Below, in pieces: positions 48,982 through 56,243 of a stretch of DNA of 64,000 bases; within the stretch, counting starts at the first letter, position 1; each line of letters opens with the position of its first letter. Source of the stretch: Tenuifilum thalassicum (GTDB taxonomy: Bacteria; Bacteroidota; Bacteroidia; Bacteroidales; Tenuifilaceae). Where the stretch lies: NCBI RefSeq assembly GCF_013265555.1, contig NZ_CP041345.1, positions 2,712,581 through 2,776,580 on the forward strand, written 5' to 3'. The notes beneath the pieces are model-generated. The model was not told the origin of the DNA. It did no database searches and saw only the letters and a list, made by a program, of their open reading frames with translations. The position numbers and the translations under genes were made by a program.

Positions 48982-49116
48982 CAGATCCGCCACCCCTTCA
49001 GTGATAAAAATTTTGTAACTTTACCCCAAGGAACAACCGGTAACCTTATGGACTACCCAACCTCCCCGGCGCTTGCCGATAGGTACACCGCCCTAATCAA
49101 AACCCAGTTTCAATGA
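48982..49116 (+). pseudogene. Cassette B leader remnant (metzincin-like tail)
   Basis: The same frame as in cassette A: QIRHPFSDKNFVTLPQG, then GNLMDYPTSPALADRY, ending KTQFQ-stop. Differences from A are mostly conservative at the protein level (T/P, E/D, K/R) and include many third-position changes, which supports past selection on this reading frame. Same 80-bp insertion (49108-49187) and same ATGA overlap with the downstream start. Confidence 0.6.
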
Positions 49117-49541
49117 AACCCCGTGCTGAGCGAGCTCCAGCGAAGCGAAGCGCGCTGGTTGAATTAATCCCGCTCCACGGCGGGAGGGACCTCATCCACA
49201 ACCCCCAGTCCACCACCGGCCTGTTCGAAGGCATGGAGGAAGGGGCGATGAAAGTTAATGCTGATGCTGAAATAAAAGATATTTTAGATGCTATAAGAAA
49301 TGCAAATGAAGCAGGAACTGAAACTTGTGTAATTAAGAAGTATGGTGTCGAGAATTTCTTTATTGATTATAATTTTAAACTATATGGAGATGAAGAAATT
49401 AAAATATCAGTTCTAAAATATAATTATTCAGAATTAAATATTAAAGTTTTAAAGAAGGAATGTAATATCTATAAAGGTGGTGATAATTATCATTTTGGAG
49501 CATATGGAAGTTTTACAACTTTTACCTTTTGGAGATTATAA
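49113..49541 (+). CDS. Cassette B: toxin module, 5' part (frameshifted)
   Basis: 142 residues: leader (1-45, ending STTGLFEGMEEGA) and the beta-rich spacer beginning AEIKDILDAIRNANEAG. The frame runs through GSFTTFTF and then stops (WRL-stop). Removing one T from the TTTT run at 49527-49530 joins it to the downstream frame as FTFGDYNGN. I therefore read this as the front of one effector gene spanning 49113-50157 that is broken by a single-base insertion, or by an assembly error. Confidence 0.55.
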   Translation: MKPRAERAPAKRSALVELIPLHGGRDLIHNPQSTTGLFEGMEEGAMKVNADAEIKDILDAIRNANEAGTETCVIKKYGVENFFIDYNFKLYGDEEIKISVLKYNYSELNIKVLKKECNIYKGGDNYHFGAYGSFTTFTFWRL

Positions 49542-50157
49542 TGGAAACACAATATCAAATCTTTTGGTAATAACAGTTGAAGATAAAGATGCTGATAATA
49601 TTGAAAATTATTTATTTGGCGCTACAATAAGTGCTGCTCTATCTGAAATTGAAGAGTTTCTTGGAACTGATTATGAACAACAGCCTGGTAGTTTAAGATA
49701 TGATACAACTGAACAGGCTTTAGAAAAAATGGACTGTTCCGAATTAGTCGCACGCTTTTTACAGAAAGTTTGTGGTTTAGAGGAAGTTCCACATCCATTT
49801 TATACATCTTTGATGTTAAGTAGCATGAGGGATGGAAGGTTCGATAGTTTCTTACAGCACGTAAAGAATAGTGAAGAAGAAGATTTTAAGGATATTAGAC
49901 CAGGGGATGTTTTCCTATGGAGTAGAAGCTCTAGTGACGGGCATACAGGGGTTGTTGTTTCTTATGATAAGGAGACAGACAAAGTAACAGTCATTGAAGC
50001 CATTGGAAGTTTAGGGGCTTCCGAAGAATCACTTTCAAAAGACCTTGATGGTTATTGTAAAAGTTGTATCCGAAAATCAATATATACAAGAACCGGAAAA
50101 GCTTTATATAAACATGAAGGTTGGAAAGGATATTTTAGACCAGTAACTACTAAATAA
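49477..50157 (+). CDS. Cassette B: NlpC/P60-like peptidase module, 3' part (frameshifted)
   Basis: Meaningful sequence begins after about 49528; the first 17 residues of the open frame are probably out of phase. The spacer ends DADNIENYLFG, then an NlpC/P60-like domain follows: nucleophile in KMDCSELVARFLQKV (Cys near residue 87 of this frame), FKDIRPGDVFLWSR and the His in SDGHTGVVVSYD (near 155). Such enzymes cut peptidoglycan stem peptides, so the target is probably periplasmic. The following gene encodes an exported protein, which fits a periplasmic immunity partner. Specific activity is inferred. Confidence 0.62.
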   Translation: MVIIIILEHMEVLQLLPFGDYNGNTISNLLVITVEDKDADNIENYLFGATISAALSEIEEFLGTDYEQQPGSLRYDTTEQALEKMDCSELVARFLQKVCGLEEVPHPFYTSLMLSSMRDGRFDSFLQHVKNSEEEDFKDIRPGDVFLWSRSSSDGHTGVVVSYDKETDKVTVIEAIGSLGASEESLSKDLDGYCKSCIRKSIYTRTGKALYKHEGWKGYFRPVTTK

Positions 50158-50161
50158 AACC

Positions 50162-50761
50162 ATGAAAAAATATTTAATTATACTTATGATAGGTGTTTTT
50201 GGTTCAGGTAAAGCACAAAATAATGAATCACCTATTGACTTCTTTTCTTTAATTAAAAACCCTGAATATGTATGGACAACTACATATAGTATAAAGAAAG
50301 AAGATGATGTTACAGTTATATATTATGAATTTTACATGAAGGATGTACAGGTCGGGCAAGGGTGTATTTATGCAATTTCAAAACAATTTCCTGAGAAATG
50401 GACAAAAGATGCAGTTCAAACCCCTAAAGGAGAGTGCAATAATAAGAAAGATTATAAGCCTCTTTTTTATATAAATTGCGCAGCAAGTAGACTTTTTACA
50501 AAAGATAAAGAGAGACTAGTTAAAGAATTTGATATTTATACATTCTTTGTAGATAAGACTGATTTAGAAGGCCCATTTAAAGAGACTTCAGAATCTGGTA
50601 GTGCTGTATATTATAATGAAAAAACTGATAGCAAGGTTATTATTTATAAATACGAATCAGGCAAATGGGTCGAAATAGAAAATCAGAAATTGGGAGATGA
50701 AATACCTAGAACTTTTGGGAAAAAGTATATAAAAAAAATAGCAATGGAGAAAATCCATTAA
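50162..50761 (+). CDS. Cassette B: exported candidate immunity protein
   Basis: 199 residues with an N-terminal signal peptide (MKKYLIILMIGVFGSGKAQ, cleavage near AQ/NN). The mature part is beta-rich and unfamiliar. It starts four bases after the peptidase stop. Export to the periplasm is what an inhibitor of a peptidoglycan-cutting enzyme would need. Confidence 0.5.
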   Translation: MKKYLIILMIGVFGSGKAQNNESPIDFFSLIKNPEYVWTTTYSIKKEDDVTVIYYEFYMKDVQVGQGCIYAISKQFPEKWTKDAVQTPKGECNNKKDYKPLFYINCAASRLFTKDKERLVKEFDIYTFFVDKTDLEGPFKETSESGSAVYYNEKTDSKVIIYKYESGKWVEIENQKLGDEIPRTFGKKYIKKIAMEKIH

Positions 50762-50888
50762 TACCCCGCTCACGCGGATTTACCTTCCTTATTCATGCGC
50801 TTCTTTTTTGGACGCGTGTGTTTTTCTTCTCGCTCACGCGTATTTTGTAATCCATTCGTATACCACTGTCACTCAGCAAAGCAACCCT

Positions 50889-51080
50889 GGCCTAAAAGCC
50901 CGACCCGGCAATGGGTCGATAGCTGATCGTAGATAGGGACCTGTGCAAGCGACACTGTCTGAGCCACGCCGCAGGCATGGCGAGTTGCGCCGCGCAGCAG
51001 ACCCTACCACGGGGCACCCATCGGGTAGGGCTTTTGAGACTTGATCTTTTGCTTCTTTTGCATCAAGGCAAAAGAAGGGA
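50889..51080. repeat. Nested inverted-repeat element, copy in R4 (alpha4)
   Basis: Outer arms AAGCCCGACCCG and CGGGTAGGGCTT pair with one mismatch. The inner hairpin CCACGCC-GCA-GGCATGG has one mismatch that is G-U on the minus strand. The left middle arm has diverged (GCGACAC against GCGCCGC). Closest to the R6 copy, so R4 and R6 form a subfamily. The terminal CTTCTTTTGC/GCAAAAGAAG hairpin is kept. Confidence 0.7.
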
Positions 51081-51119
51081 AAAACAAACGTGGCTTCGGC
51101 AGGTTCGGCATGGCATTAA

Positions 51120-51310
51120 TTCAAGATTTCAGATTCAAGACTTGTCCGGCATTGACGGATTCAAGATTTGTCCTGCGTTGACGGATTCAAGAATTGTCAT
51201 ATGATCTTCCGATACATTCCGAATGTTTCCGTGTCATTCCGTGTCATTCTCTTAAATTCCTCTAACTTCTTCTAACTTCTTCTAACTTCCTCTAACTTCC
51301 TCAAATTCCT
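51120..51310. repeat. Gamma units and TTCCGA/TCTAACTTCC tandem repeats of R4
   Basis: Two TGTCC...GACGGATT units, then TTCCGATACATTCCGAATGTTTCCG, CCGTGTCATTC twice, and five TCTAACTTCC/T units of about 10 bp directly before the cassette C leader. Element epsilon is missing here, as in R5. Confidence 0.6.
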
Positions 51311-51380
51311 CCTCAAACTCCGCCACACCTACAGTGAGAAAAATTTTGTATATTTACCCCAAGGCACAACCGGTAACCTT

Positions 51381-52637
51381 ATGGACTACCCAACCACACC
51401 CGCTATTGCCGATAGGTACACCCACCTGCTCAAACCCCAATGGGATTTGATCCATAACCCCATCTCCACCACCGGGCTGTTCGACGGTATGGAGGAGGGG
51501 GCGATGTTTATGCTTGATGTAAAGAAATCATTAATGTCGTTACGCTTATACAAGAATTACCAAATTAGTTTAGTTATTGATAGCAAAAAAATTGGAGCAT
51601 TAACACCTGGTGAGAAATTTTTCAAATATGAAATTCAAGATAAATTATTTTTAATATATGAGAAAGCCGGTAAATTTTCTAATATAAATATTGAAAAGAC
51701 AGAAAAATATTCAAATTTTTATGATGCTACTATGTATCAAATCAAGTTAGGTGATTTTGGGTTAATTAACTGTTTATCAGAAAAAGATAGAGATATAATA
51801 TATGATTTTTTGTCAGGTAAGGAAAATCATTCTGTACTTTTTGGAAGTGAGACATTGAAGATAAATGAAAAAGTTTATACTTGTGAACGGATATACAGAG
51901 ATATTGAAGAAATAGAGGCAGACTTAATTAAGAAAAACGTTTATTATAAAGAATTAAACGAAAAAGAACGCTTTATATTGTATTTGCCATTGAATATGTG
52001 GTACAGAGGCTATTATTATGCAAGTGTATTTATGTATAACTGGCTTACAGGAGGTGGAGATATTCAGATGGATGAAGAACTCTTTAAATTTATAGATTCA
52101 TGGCAATTATTAAAAGAAAGGAATGAAGAATATTTAAGCTATGTTGAGAAGAATAAGAATAGAAAGATAGAAATAGATTTAGAAGATGATAAATTTAGAT
52201 TATATGATTTAAATGATATAAGGGGAAAAATATTAAATGAAAAAGATAAATTAGAATTAAGTTTTAAAAATATTAATAATAGTAAAAATTATGTTATAGG
52301 TGACTTAAATTTTGGTAACTGTAGTGTTGCGGAAGAGGATTTTGTATTTGATATAAACAATCCCCATAGTACTTCATTTGGTTCAGTTAGTTATAGATAT
52401 TTTTTTGAAGGAGAATATGATCCACAAACAAGAACAATTATTGTAACAAAAGTATGGCAGGAAATTAAGGATGAATTTAATTTTGAGCGCTTTCAGCCAC
52501 TTGGTGCATGGTCGAGCAGTATATTTGAACCAATGGAGCCAATAAGTCATGTTTCAGTGTTAGATTATAAGTATAATTATTTTAACGACACATTTAGATC
52601 CTTTCATGATAAAACAGGGATTGGTAAAGATTTTTAA
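51381..52637 (+). CDS. Cassette C: candidate toxin module, function not recognised
   Basis: 418 residues. Residues 1-43 are the leader (MDYPTTPAIADRYTHLLK ... STTGLFDGMEEGAM). The same frame is open upstream to about 51276 and encodes LRHTYSEKNFVYLPQGTTGN before the ATG, so this Met is the Met-turn of the metzincin-like tail and probably not a native start. The rest is very AT-rich. It includes a spacer with EKDRDIIYDFLSG and a C-terminal part (about 310-418) with NYVIGDLNFGNCSVAEEDF and TRTIIVTKVWQEI. No enzyme family recognised. It is followed by a multi-pass membrane gene. Confidence 0.55.
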   Translation: MDYPTTPAIADRYTHLLKPQWDLIHNPISTTGLFDGMEEGAMFMLDVKKSLMSLRLYKNYQISLVIDSKKIGALTPGEKFFKYEIQDKLFLIYEKAGKFSNINIEKTEKYSNFYDATMYQIKLGDFGLINCLSEKDRDIIYDFLSGKENHSVLFGSETLKINEKVYTCERIYRDIEEIEADLIKKNVYYKELNEKERFILYLPLNMWYRGYYYASVFMYNWLTGGGDIQMDEELFKFIDSWQLLKERNEEYLSYVEKNKNRKIEIDLEDDKFRLYDLNDIRGKILNEKDKLELSFKNINNSKNYVIGDLNFGNCSVAEEDFVFDINNPHSTSFGSVSYRYFFEGEYDPQTRTIIVTKVWQEIKDEFNFERFQPLGAWSSSIFEPMEPISHVSVLDYKYNYFNDTFRSFHDKTGIGKDF

Positions 52638-52686
52638 ATTAAAGGGAAAAGGGAAGTTAACAAGTTTATAAAAATGATTAAATTAT

Positions 52687-53004
52687 ATGAAAATGCAGTG
52701 GAGTATAGATAAAAAAATGAATTTTAAAGTTTTTCTTATAAACTTTTTATTTTGGATAATCTTTATTTCATTTTTGTGTCTAATTTTAGAGCATATCAGC
52801 TTTACTAATCAATATTATTTTTATTTTTATCCAGATTATGGGCCGCCAATTTCAAAAGATGTAATTCTAAAGTTTATTGAAAAGGAGTATACTCCATTTG
52901 CTTTTGATCCCTTTTCATCGTTATTTGGATTATTTTGGTCTTTAATTAATGCTATATTTTACTTTATAATTCCAGTAGTAATTTTTTATTCAATAAAAAG
53001 TTAA
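52687..53004 (+). CDS. Cassette C: membrane immunity candidate, 5' part (frameshifted)
   Basis: 105 residues with two long hydrophobic segments (FLINFLFWIIFISFLCLIL and LFWSLINAIFYFIIPVVIFY). The frame stops after YSIKS; deleting one A from the AAAAA run at 52995-52999 would continue it into the frame described in the next entry, making a four-segment membrane protein of about 175 residues. A membrane partner suggests that the C toxin acts on or through the inner membrane; this is inference. Confidence 0.5.
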   Translation: MKMQWSIDKKMNFKVFLINFLFWIIFISFLCLILEHISFTNQYYFYFYPDYGPPISKDVILKFIEKEYTPFAFDPFSSLFGLFWSLINAIFYFIIPVVIFYSIKS

Positions 53005-53215
53005 AATTTATATCTATAAACTGTTCGATATATTTAATTTAATAATAATTATTAATATATTATTTAATCCTGGATGGGATTATCTAGGTGATGGAGGTCT
53101 AATTTTTCCTGCTAAAAATCTTGCCATAATATTATTTACATTACTCATTATAATAAGAATTCTACAATATAAAAAATTGAAAAAATATAAAACAACAATA
53201 AATAAATCAGTTTAA
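52997..53215 (+). pseudogene. Cassette C: membrane immunity candidate, 3' part
   Basis: A 72-codon open frame without a start encodes IYIYKLFDIFNLIIIINIL, NPGWDYLGDGGLIFP, and AIILFTLLIIIRILQYKKL with a basic end. Two more hydrophobic segments with a short loop make it a natural continuation of the 52687-53004 product. The break is a single-base difference in an A-run. Confidence 0.5.
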
Positions 53216-53328
53216 GATTTAAAATTTATTAAAAGCAAATTAATGCCTTTGTTGAACTAAACTAACTCACAACCAATAATTTAGATTTTTAACCACTGCT
53301 GTTACTAGCTGTCTTGCAATCTAAACCC

Positions 53329-53520
53329 GGCATAAAAGCCTGTCCCGCCAATGGGTCGTGGGCGGGGCGTTGCGTAGGGCAAAGGAAGCGGCGCTGTTTG
53401 ATCCATGCCAAAGGCATGGTGAGTTGCGCCGCGCTGCAGACACGCCCACGGGGCACCCATCGGAACAGGCTTTTGAGCCTTGATATTTTGCTTCTTTTGC
53501 ATCAAGGCAAAAGAAGGGAA
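53329..53520. repeat. Nested inverted-repeat element, copy in R5 (alpha5)
   Basis: Outer arms GGCATAAAAGCCTGTCCC and GGAACAGGCTTTTGAGCC pair except at three positions, one of which is G-U on the minus strand. The middle stem GCGGCGC/GCGCCGC and the stem CGTGGGCG/CGCCCACG are perfect, as is the inner hairpin CCATGCC-AAA-GGCATGG. It ends with the CTTCTTTTGC/GCAAAAGAAG hairpin. Confidence 0.78.
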
Positions 53521-53561
53521 AAACAAACGTGGCTTCGGCAGGCTCGGCATGACATTAATTC

Positions 53562-53775
53562 AAGATTTAAGACTTGTCCGGCGAAGACGGATTCAAGGCT
53601 TTTTCCGGCGAAGACGGATTCAAGGCTTTTTCCGGCGAAGACGGATTTAAGAATTGTCATATGATCTTCCGATACATTCCGAATATTTCCGTGTCATTCC
53701 GTATCATTCCGTGTCATTCTCTTAAATTCCTCTAACTTCTTCTAACTTCCTCTAACTTCCTCAAATTCCTCCTCA
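53562..53775. repeat. Gamma units and tandem repeats of R5
   Basis: Three identical TCCGGCGAAGACGGATT cores separated by CAAGGCTTT, then TTCCGATACATTCCGAATATTTCCG, three CCGTGTCATTC/CCGTATCATTC units, and TCTAACTTCC tandem units up to the cassette D leader. Apart from the gamma part it is nearly the same as the R4 sequence. Confidence 0.6.
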
Positions 53776-53840
53776 AACTCCGCCACACCTACAGTGAGAA
53801 AAATTTTGTATATTTACCCCAAGGCACAACCGGTAACCTT

Positions 53841-54860
53841 ATGGACTACCCAACCACACCCGCTATTGCCGATAGGTACACCCACCTGCTCAAACCCCAA
53901 TGGGATTTGATCCATAACCCCATCTCCACCACCGGGCTGTTCGACGGGATGGAGGAGGGGGCGATGGGTATGCCCTGCAAGGGATGGTTCGACGACTGCG
54001 ATAATGTTATAGGAATTCTGGATACTATCAGGAGTGCCCGAATCCAGGGGAAAAAAGTCAGAGTCCGAGGAAAGATTAACGAAGTGCCCATTACGTTGAC
54101 CGCAAAATATATCAGAATCGGGGGAACAGACTATAAGCAGATAAGGCTAATTTCACATAAAAAGAAACCGGAATATACTTACAATCCTTCAGATTATGAA
54201 GAATATAATCAGCAGGTTCTCAATGCAGACGGAACCATTGATTGGCAAAAAGGCTTTGTTTATAGAGAGGACGGGCAAGAAGTTTTTAAAATACTTGTAG
54301 ATGATGAAAGCTCAAAAATTGGGAAGTTGAAGGACTATTTGTTTGGTAAGAAATATGATGAAATAAAGGGAATTTTTAAAAATAATTCTGTTTTAACACC
54401 TGATGAAATAAAGAATGTGAGGGAACAAATAGAGATGTTAAAAGATAATGAGCAAAAGAAAGAACTATATTTAGAACTTCAGGAGAAAGTTCCTTATCAT
54501 AATCAAAGAAATAATGACCAGGAACAGTACATCTCGGACAGGATGTGCAACTTAACATCAGAAGCCATGTGCCTTGAATATCTTGGCATTAGCTGTCCTA
54601 CTGCAGATATGCAATTTGAAGATTATCTGGAGCAGTTACGGAAAGATAATAATTATGGGGACAGGACTACTCAGGCAGCAAGACAAAAAGTTGCTAAACA
54701 TTTAGGGGCTTGCTATGATAAAAAAGATTATGGTGGAAAGTTTTCTGACGAGAAAGAAAAACTTAAAGATTTTATTTTGCCCAAATTACAATCAGGATGT
54801 GCAGTAATGTTGTCGATATGGCCTGCCTGTAAAGGGCACCTTGTCCGTGTACAAAAGTAA
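53841..54860 (+). CDS. Cassette D: C39-like peptidase toxin module (frameshifted before its end)
   Basis: 339 residues. Leader (1-43) nearly identical to that of cassette C, boundary motif GMEEGAM, spacer from VIGILDTIRSARIQGKK to SKIGKLKDYLFG (to about residue 172), then a C39-like cysteine peptidase. The nucleophile lies in SDRMCNLTSEAMCLEYLG (Cys near 235) and the catalytic His in CKGHLVRVQ (near 332). The frame stops at QK-stop, before the third catalytic residue. The missing end (VTNEGLIVDDPYGMV) is in the next frame at 54857-55057. A one-base loss in the A-run at 54853-54856 explains this. The leader Met is again the Met-turn codon. Confidence 0.62.
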   Translation: MDYPTTPAIADRYTHLLKPQWDLIHNPISTTGLFDGMEEGAMGMPCKGWFDDCDNVIGILDTIRSARIQGKKVRVRGKINEVPITLTAKYIRIGGTDYKQIRLISHKKKPEYTYNPSDYEEYNQQVLNADGTIDWQKGFVYREDGQEVFKILVDDESSKIGKLKDYLFGKKYDEIKGIFKNNSVLTPDEIKNVREQIEMLKDNEQKKELYLELQEKVPYHNQRNNDQEQYISDRMCNLTSEAMCLEYLGISCPTADMQFEDYLEQLRKDNNYGDRTTQAARQKVAKHLGACYDKKDYGGKFSDEKEKLKDFILPKLQSGCAVMLSIWPACKGHLVRVQK

Positions 54861-55057
54861 CAAATGAAGGTCTGATAGTTGATGACCCTTACGGAATGGT
54901 CACAAGCTTTAAAACCCGTGAGGATTGTAATAGCGGTGGGTATGATACCAATTCCACCTCTGAAGAAAACTCGAAAGGCAGCGATAATCTGTGGAAGTGG
55001 GATGACATCAAAGATATTACAGTAAAATATGTTGAAGTCTATAGTAAATGTAAATAA
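54857..55057 (+). pseudogene. Cassette D: severed C-terminal end of the C39-like peptidase
   Basis: A 66-codon frame starting VTNEGLIVDDPYGMVTSF and ending VEVYSKCK-stop. GLIVDDPYG is the Asp-containing last strand of C39-like peptidases, so it completes the active site of the preceding module. It has no plausible start codon of its own and is followed 11 bases later by the partner gene. Confidence 0.6.
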
Positions 55058-55068
55058 AATAAATCATC

Positions 55069-55740
55069 ATGAAAAACGTAATTCTGTCATTTTTAATGCT
55101 GGCATACTGCAATGCTTGTTCATCTCAAGAAAAGTTTAAGGAATTTATTAAATACTTTAAGCCAATAAATCAACCCATTGAGAATGTTTTAGACTTAACA
55201 GGCAAGGATACCCTGAATGGGAAATTCACAAACGATATCATTATACGAAGTCAGGGCAAAAAACCACAGTATATTGATAAGGATGGAAAACTTAAAACCA
55301 TCAGTCAATATTATGGTCTATATCCGGAAGAACCAGATGAATATTTAAAGGATGTAAAAAAAAAGAATGGTAACTGGGAAGAAAAGAGATTTTTCTTTTA
55401 TCCCAAAGTAATCCCCATAGGTCGTATTCAACTAAACCCAAATTTTGAATCCCTCATAATTAAAGTGATTGCCTACGAAACCACTTTTTACGATTTATGG
55501 AATTTTTCAAAAGCTGGCAAAGCTTTATCTGTTGTCTGTTTATTCTGGGGGATGCGTGATGGAGGCCCACTGGATGAAAAAGTAACGTTTACTATTGTGG
55601 ACTCCAAAATCACAAAGGAAGGAAATATTATCTGGCACGAAAACGCAGACGGATTAGAAACATTCAGGACCTATAAGTTAAATGACGAAGGTTATTTTCA
55701 GATAATTAAAGAAGAACAGAAGGGTGAATCTGAATTTTAG
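55069..55740 (+). CDS. Cassette D: exported candidate immunity protein
   Basis: 223 residues with an N-terminal signal sequence (MKNVILSFLMLAYCNACSSQ). The ACSSQ could be a lipoprotein modification site, although the residues before it are not an ideal lipobox. The mature part is mixed alpha/beta with no family match. It sits 11 bases after the peptidase end. Export suggests that the D toxin is neutralised in the periplasm or at a membrane surface. Confidence 0.5.
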   Translation: MKNVILSFLMLAYCNACSSQEKFKEFIKYFKPINQPIENVLDLTGKDTLNGKFTNDIIIRSQGKKPQYIDKDGKLKTISQYYGLYPEEPDEYLKDVKKKNGNWEEKRFFFYPKVIPIGRIQLNPNFESLIIKVIAYETTFYDLWNFSKAGKALSVVCLFWGMRDGGPLDEKVTFTIVDSKITKEGNIIWHENADGLETFRTYKLNDEGYFQIIKEEQKGESEF

Positions 55741-56015
55741 ATACGGTGATTACAAGAAAGGCGTCGATTTTCATTGCAAATGCAACTCTATGGGTATATG
55801 ATTTGGGTGCATAATGGCTTAAATTTTCAAGAACGAGAGAGAAAAGGTTGCCCCTTCCCTCCTCGTTCCTGATGGTTAAGGGTTACCCTTGTTCGTGCAC
55901 GTCTTCTATTGACGCGTGCGCTCTTGCACTCGCTATCGCGGATTTACCTTCGGTTAGCTCCCTTCGGTCGGTTGTAATCTATGCGTACACCACCGCCGCT
56001 CAGCAAAGAAAACCC
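55741..56015. other. Gap after cassette D with the pre-alpha repeat
   Basis: No gene is recognised. From about 55880 there is GCACTCGCTATCGCGGATTTACC and GTAATCTATGCGTACACCACC followed by CTCAGCAAAG, related to the sequences before the nested inverted repeats in R3 and R4. Confidence 0.4.
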
Positions 56016-56210
56016 GGCCTAAAAGTCTGTTTCGCCAATGGGTCGAGAGCGGATCGTAGATAGGGGCCTGTGCAAGCGACACTGTCTGAGCCACGCCGCA
56101 GGCATGGTGAGTTGCGCCGCGCACGCAGAGACGCTCCCGGGGCACCCATCGGGTAGGGCTTTTCAGCCTTGATTTTTTGCTTCTTTTGCATCAAGGCAAA
56201 AGAAGGGGAA
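56016..56210. repeat. Nested inverted-repeat element, copy in R6 (alpha6)
   Basis: Same subfamily as the R4 copy (GATCGTAGATAGGGGCCTGTGC then GACACTGTCTGAGCCACGCC). Inner hairpin CCACGCC-GCA-GGCATGG; outer arms more decayed. The terminal hairpin CTTCTTTTGC-ATCAAG-GCAAAAGAAG is intact. Confidence 0.7.
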
Positions 56211-56243
56211 ACAAACGTGGCTTCGGCAGGTTCAGCATGACAT

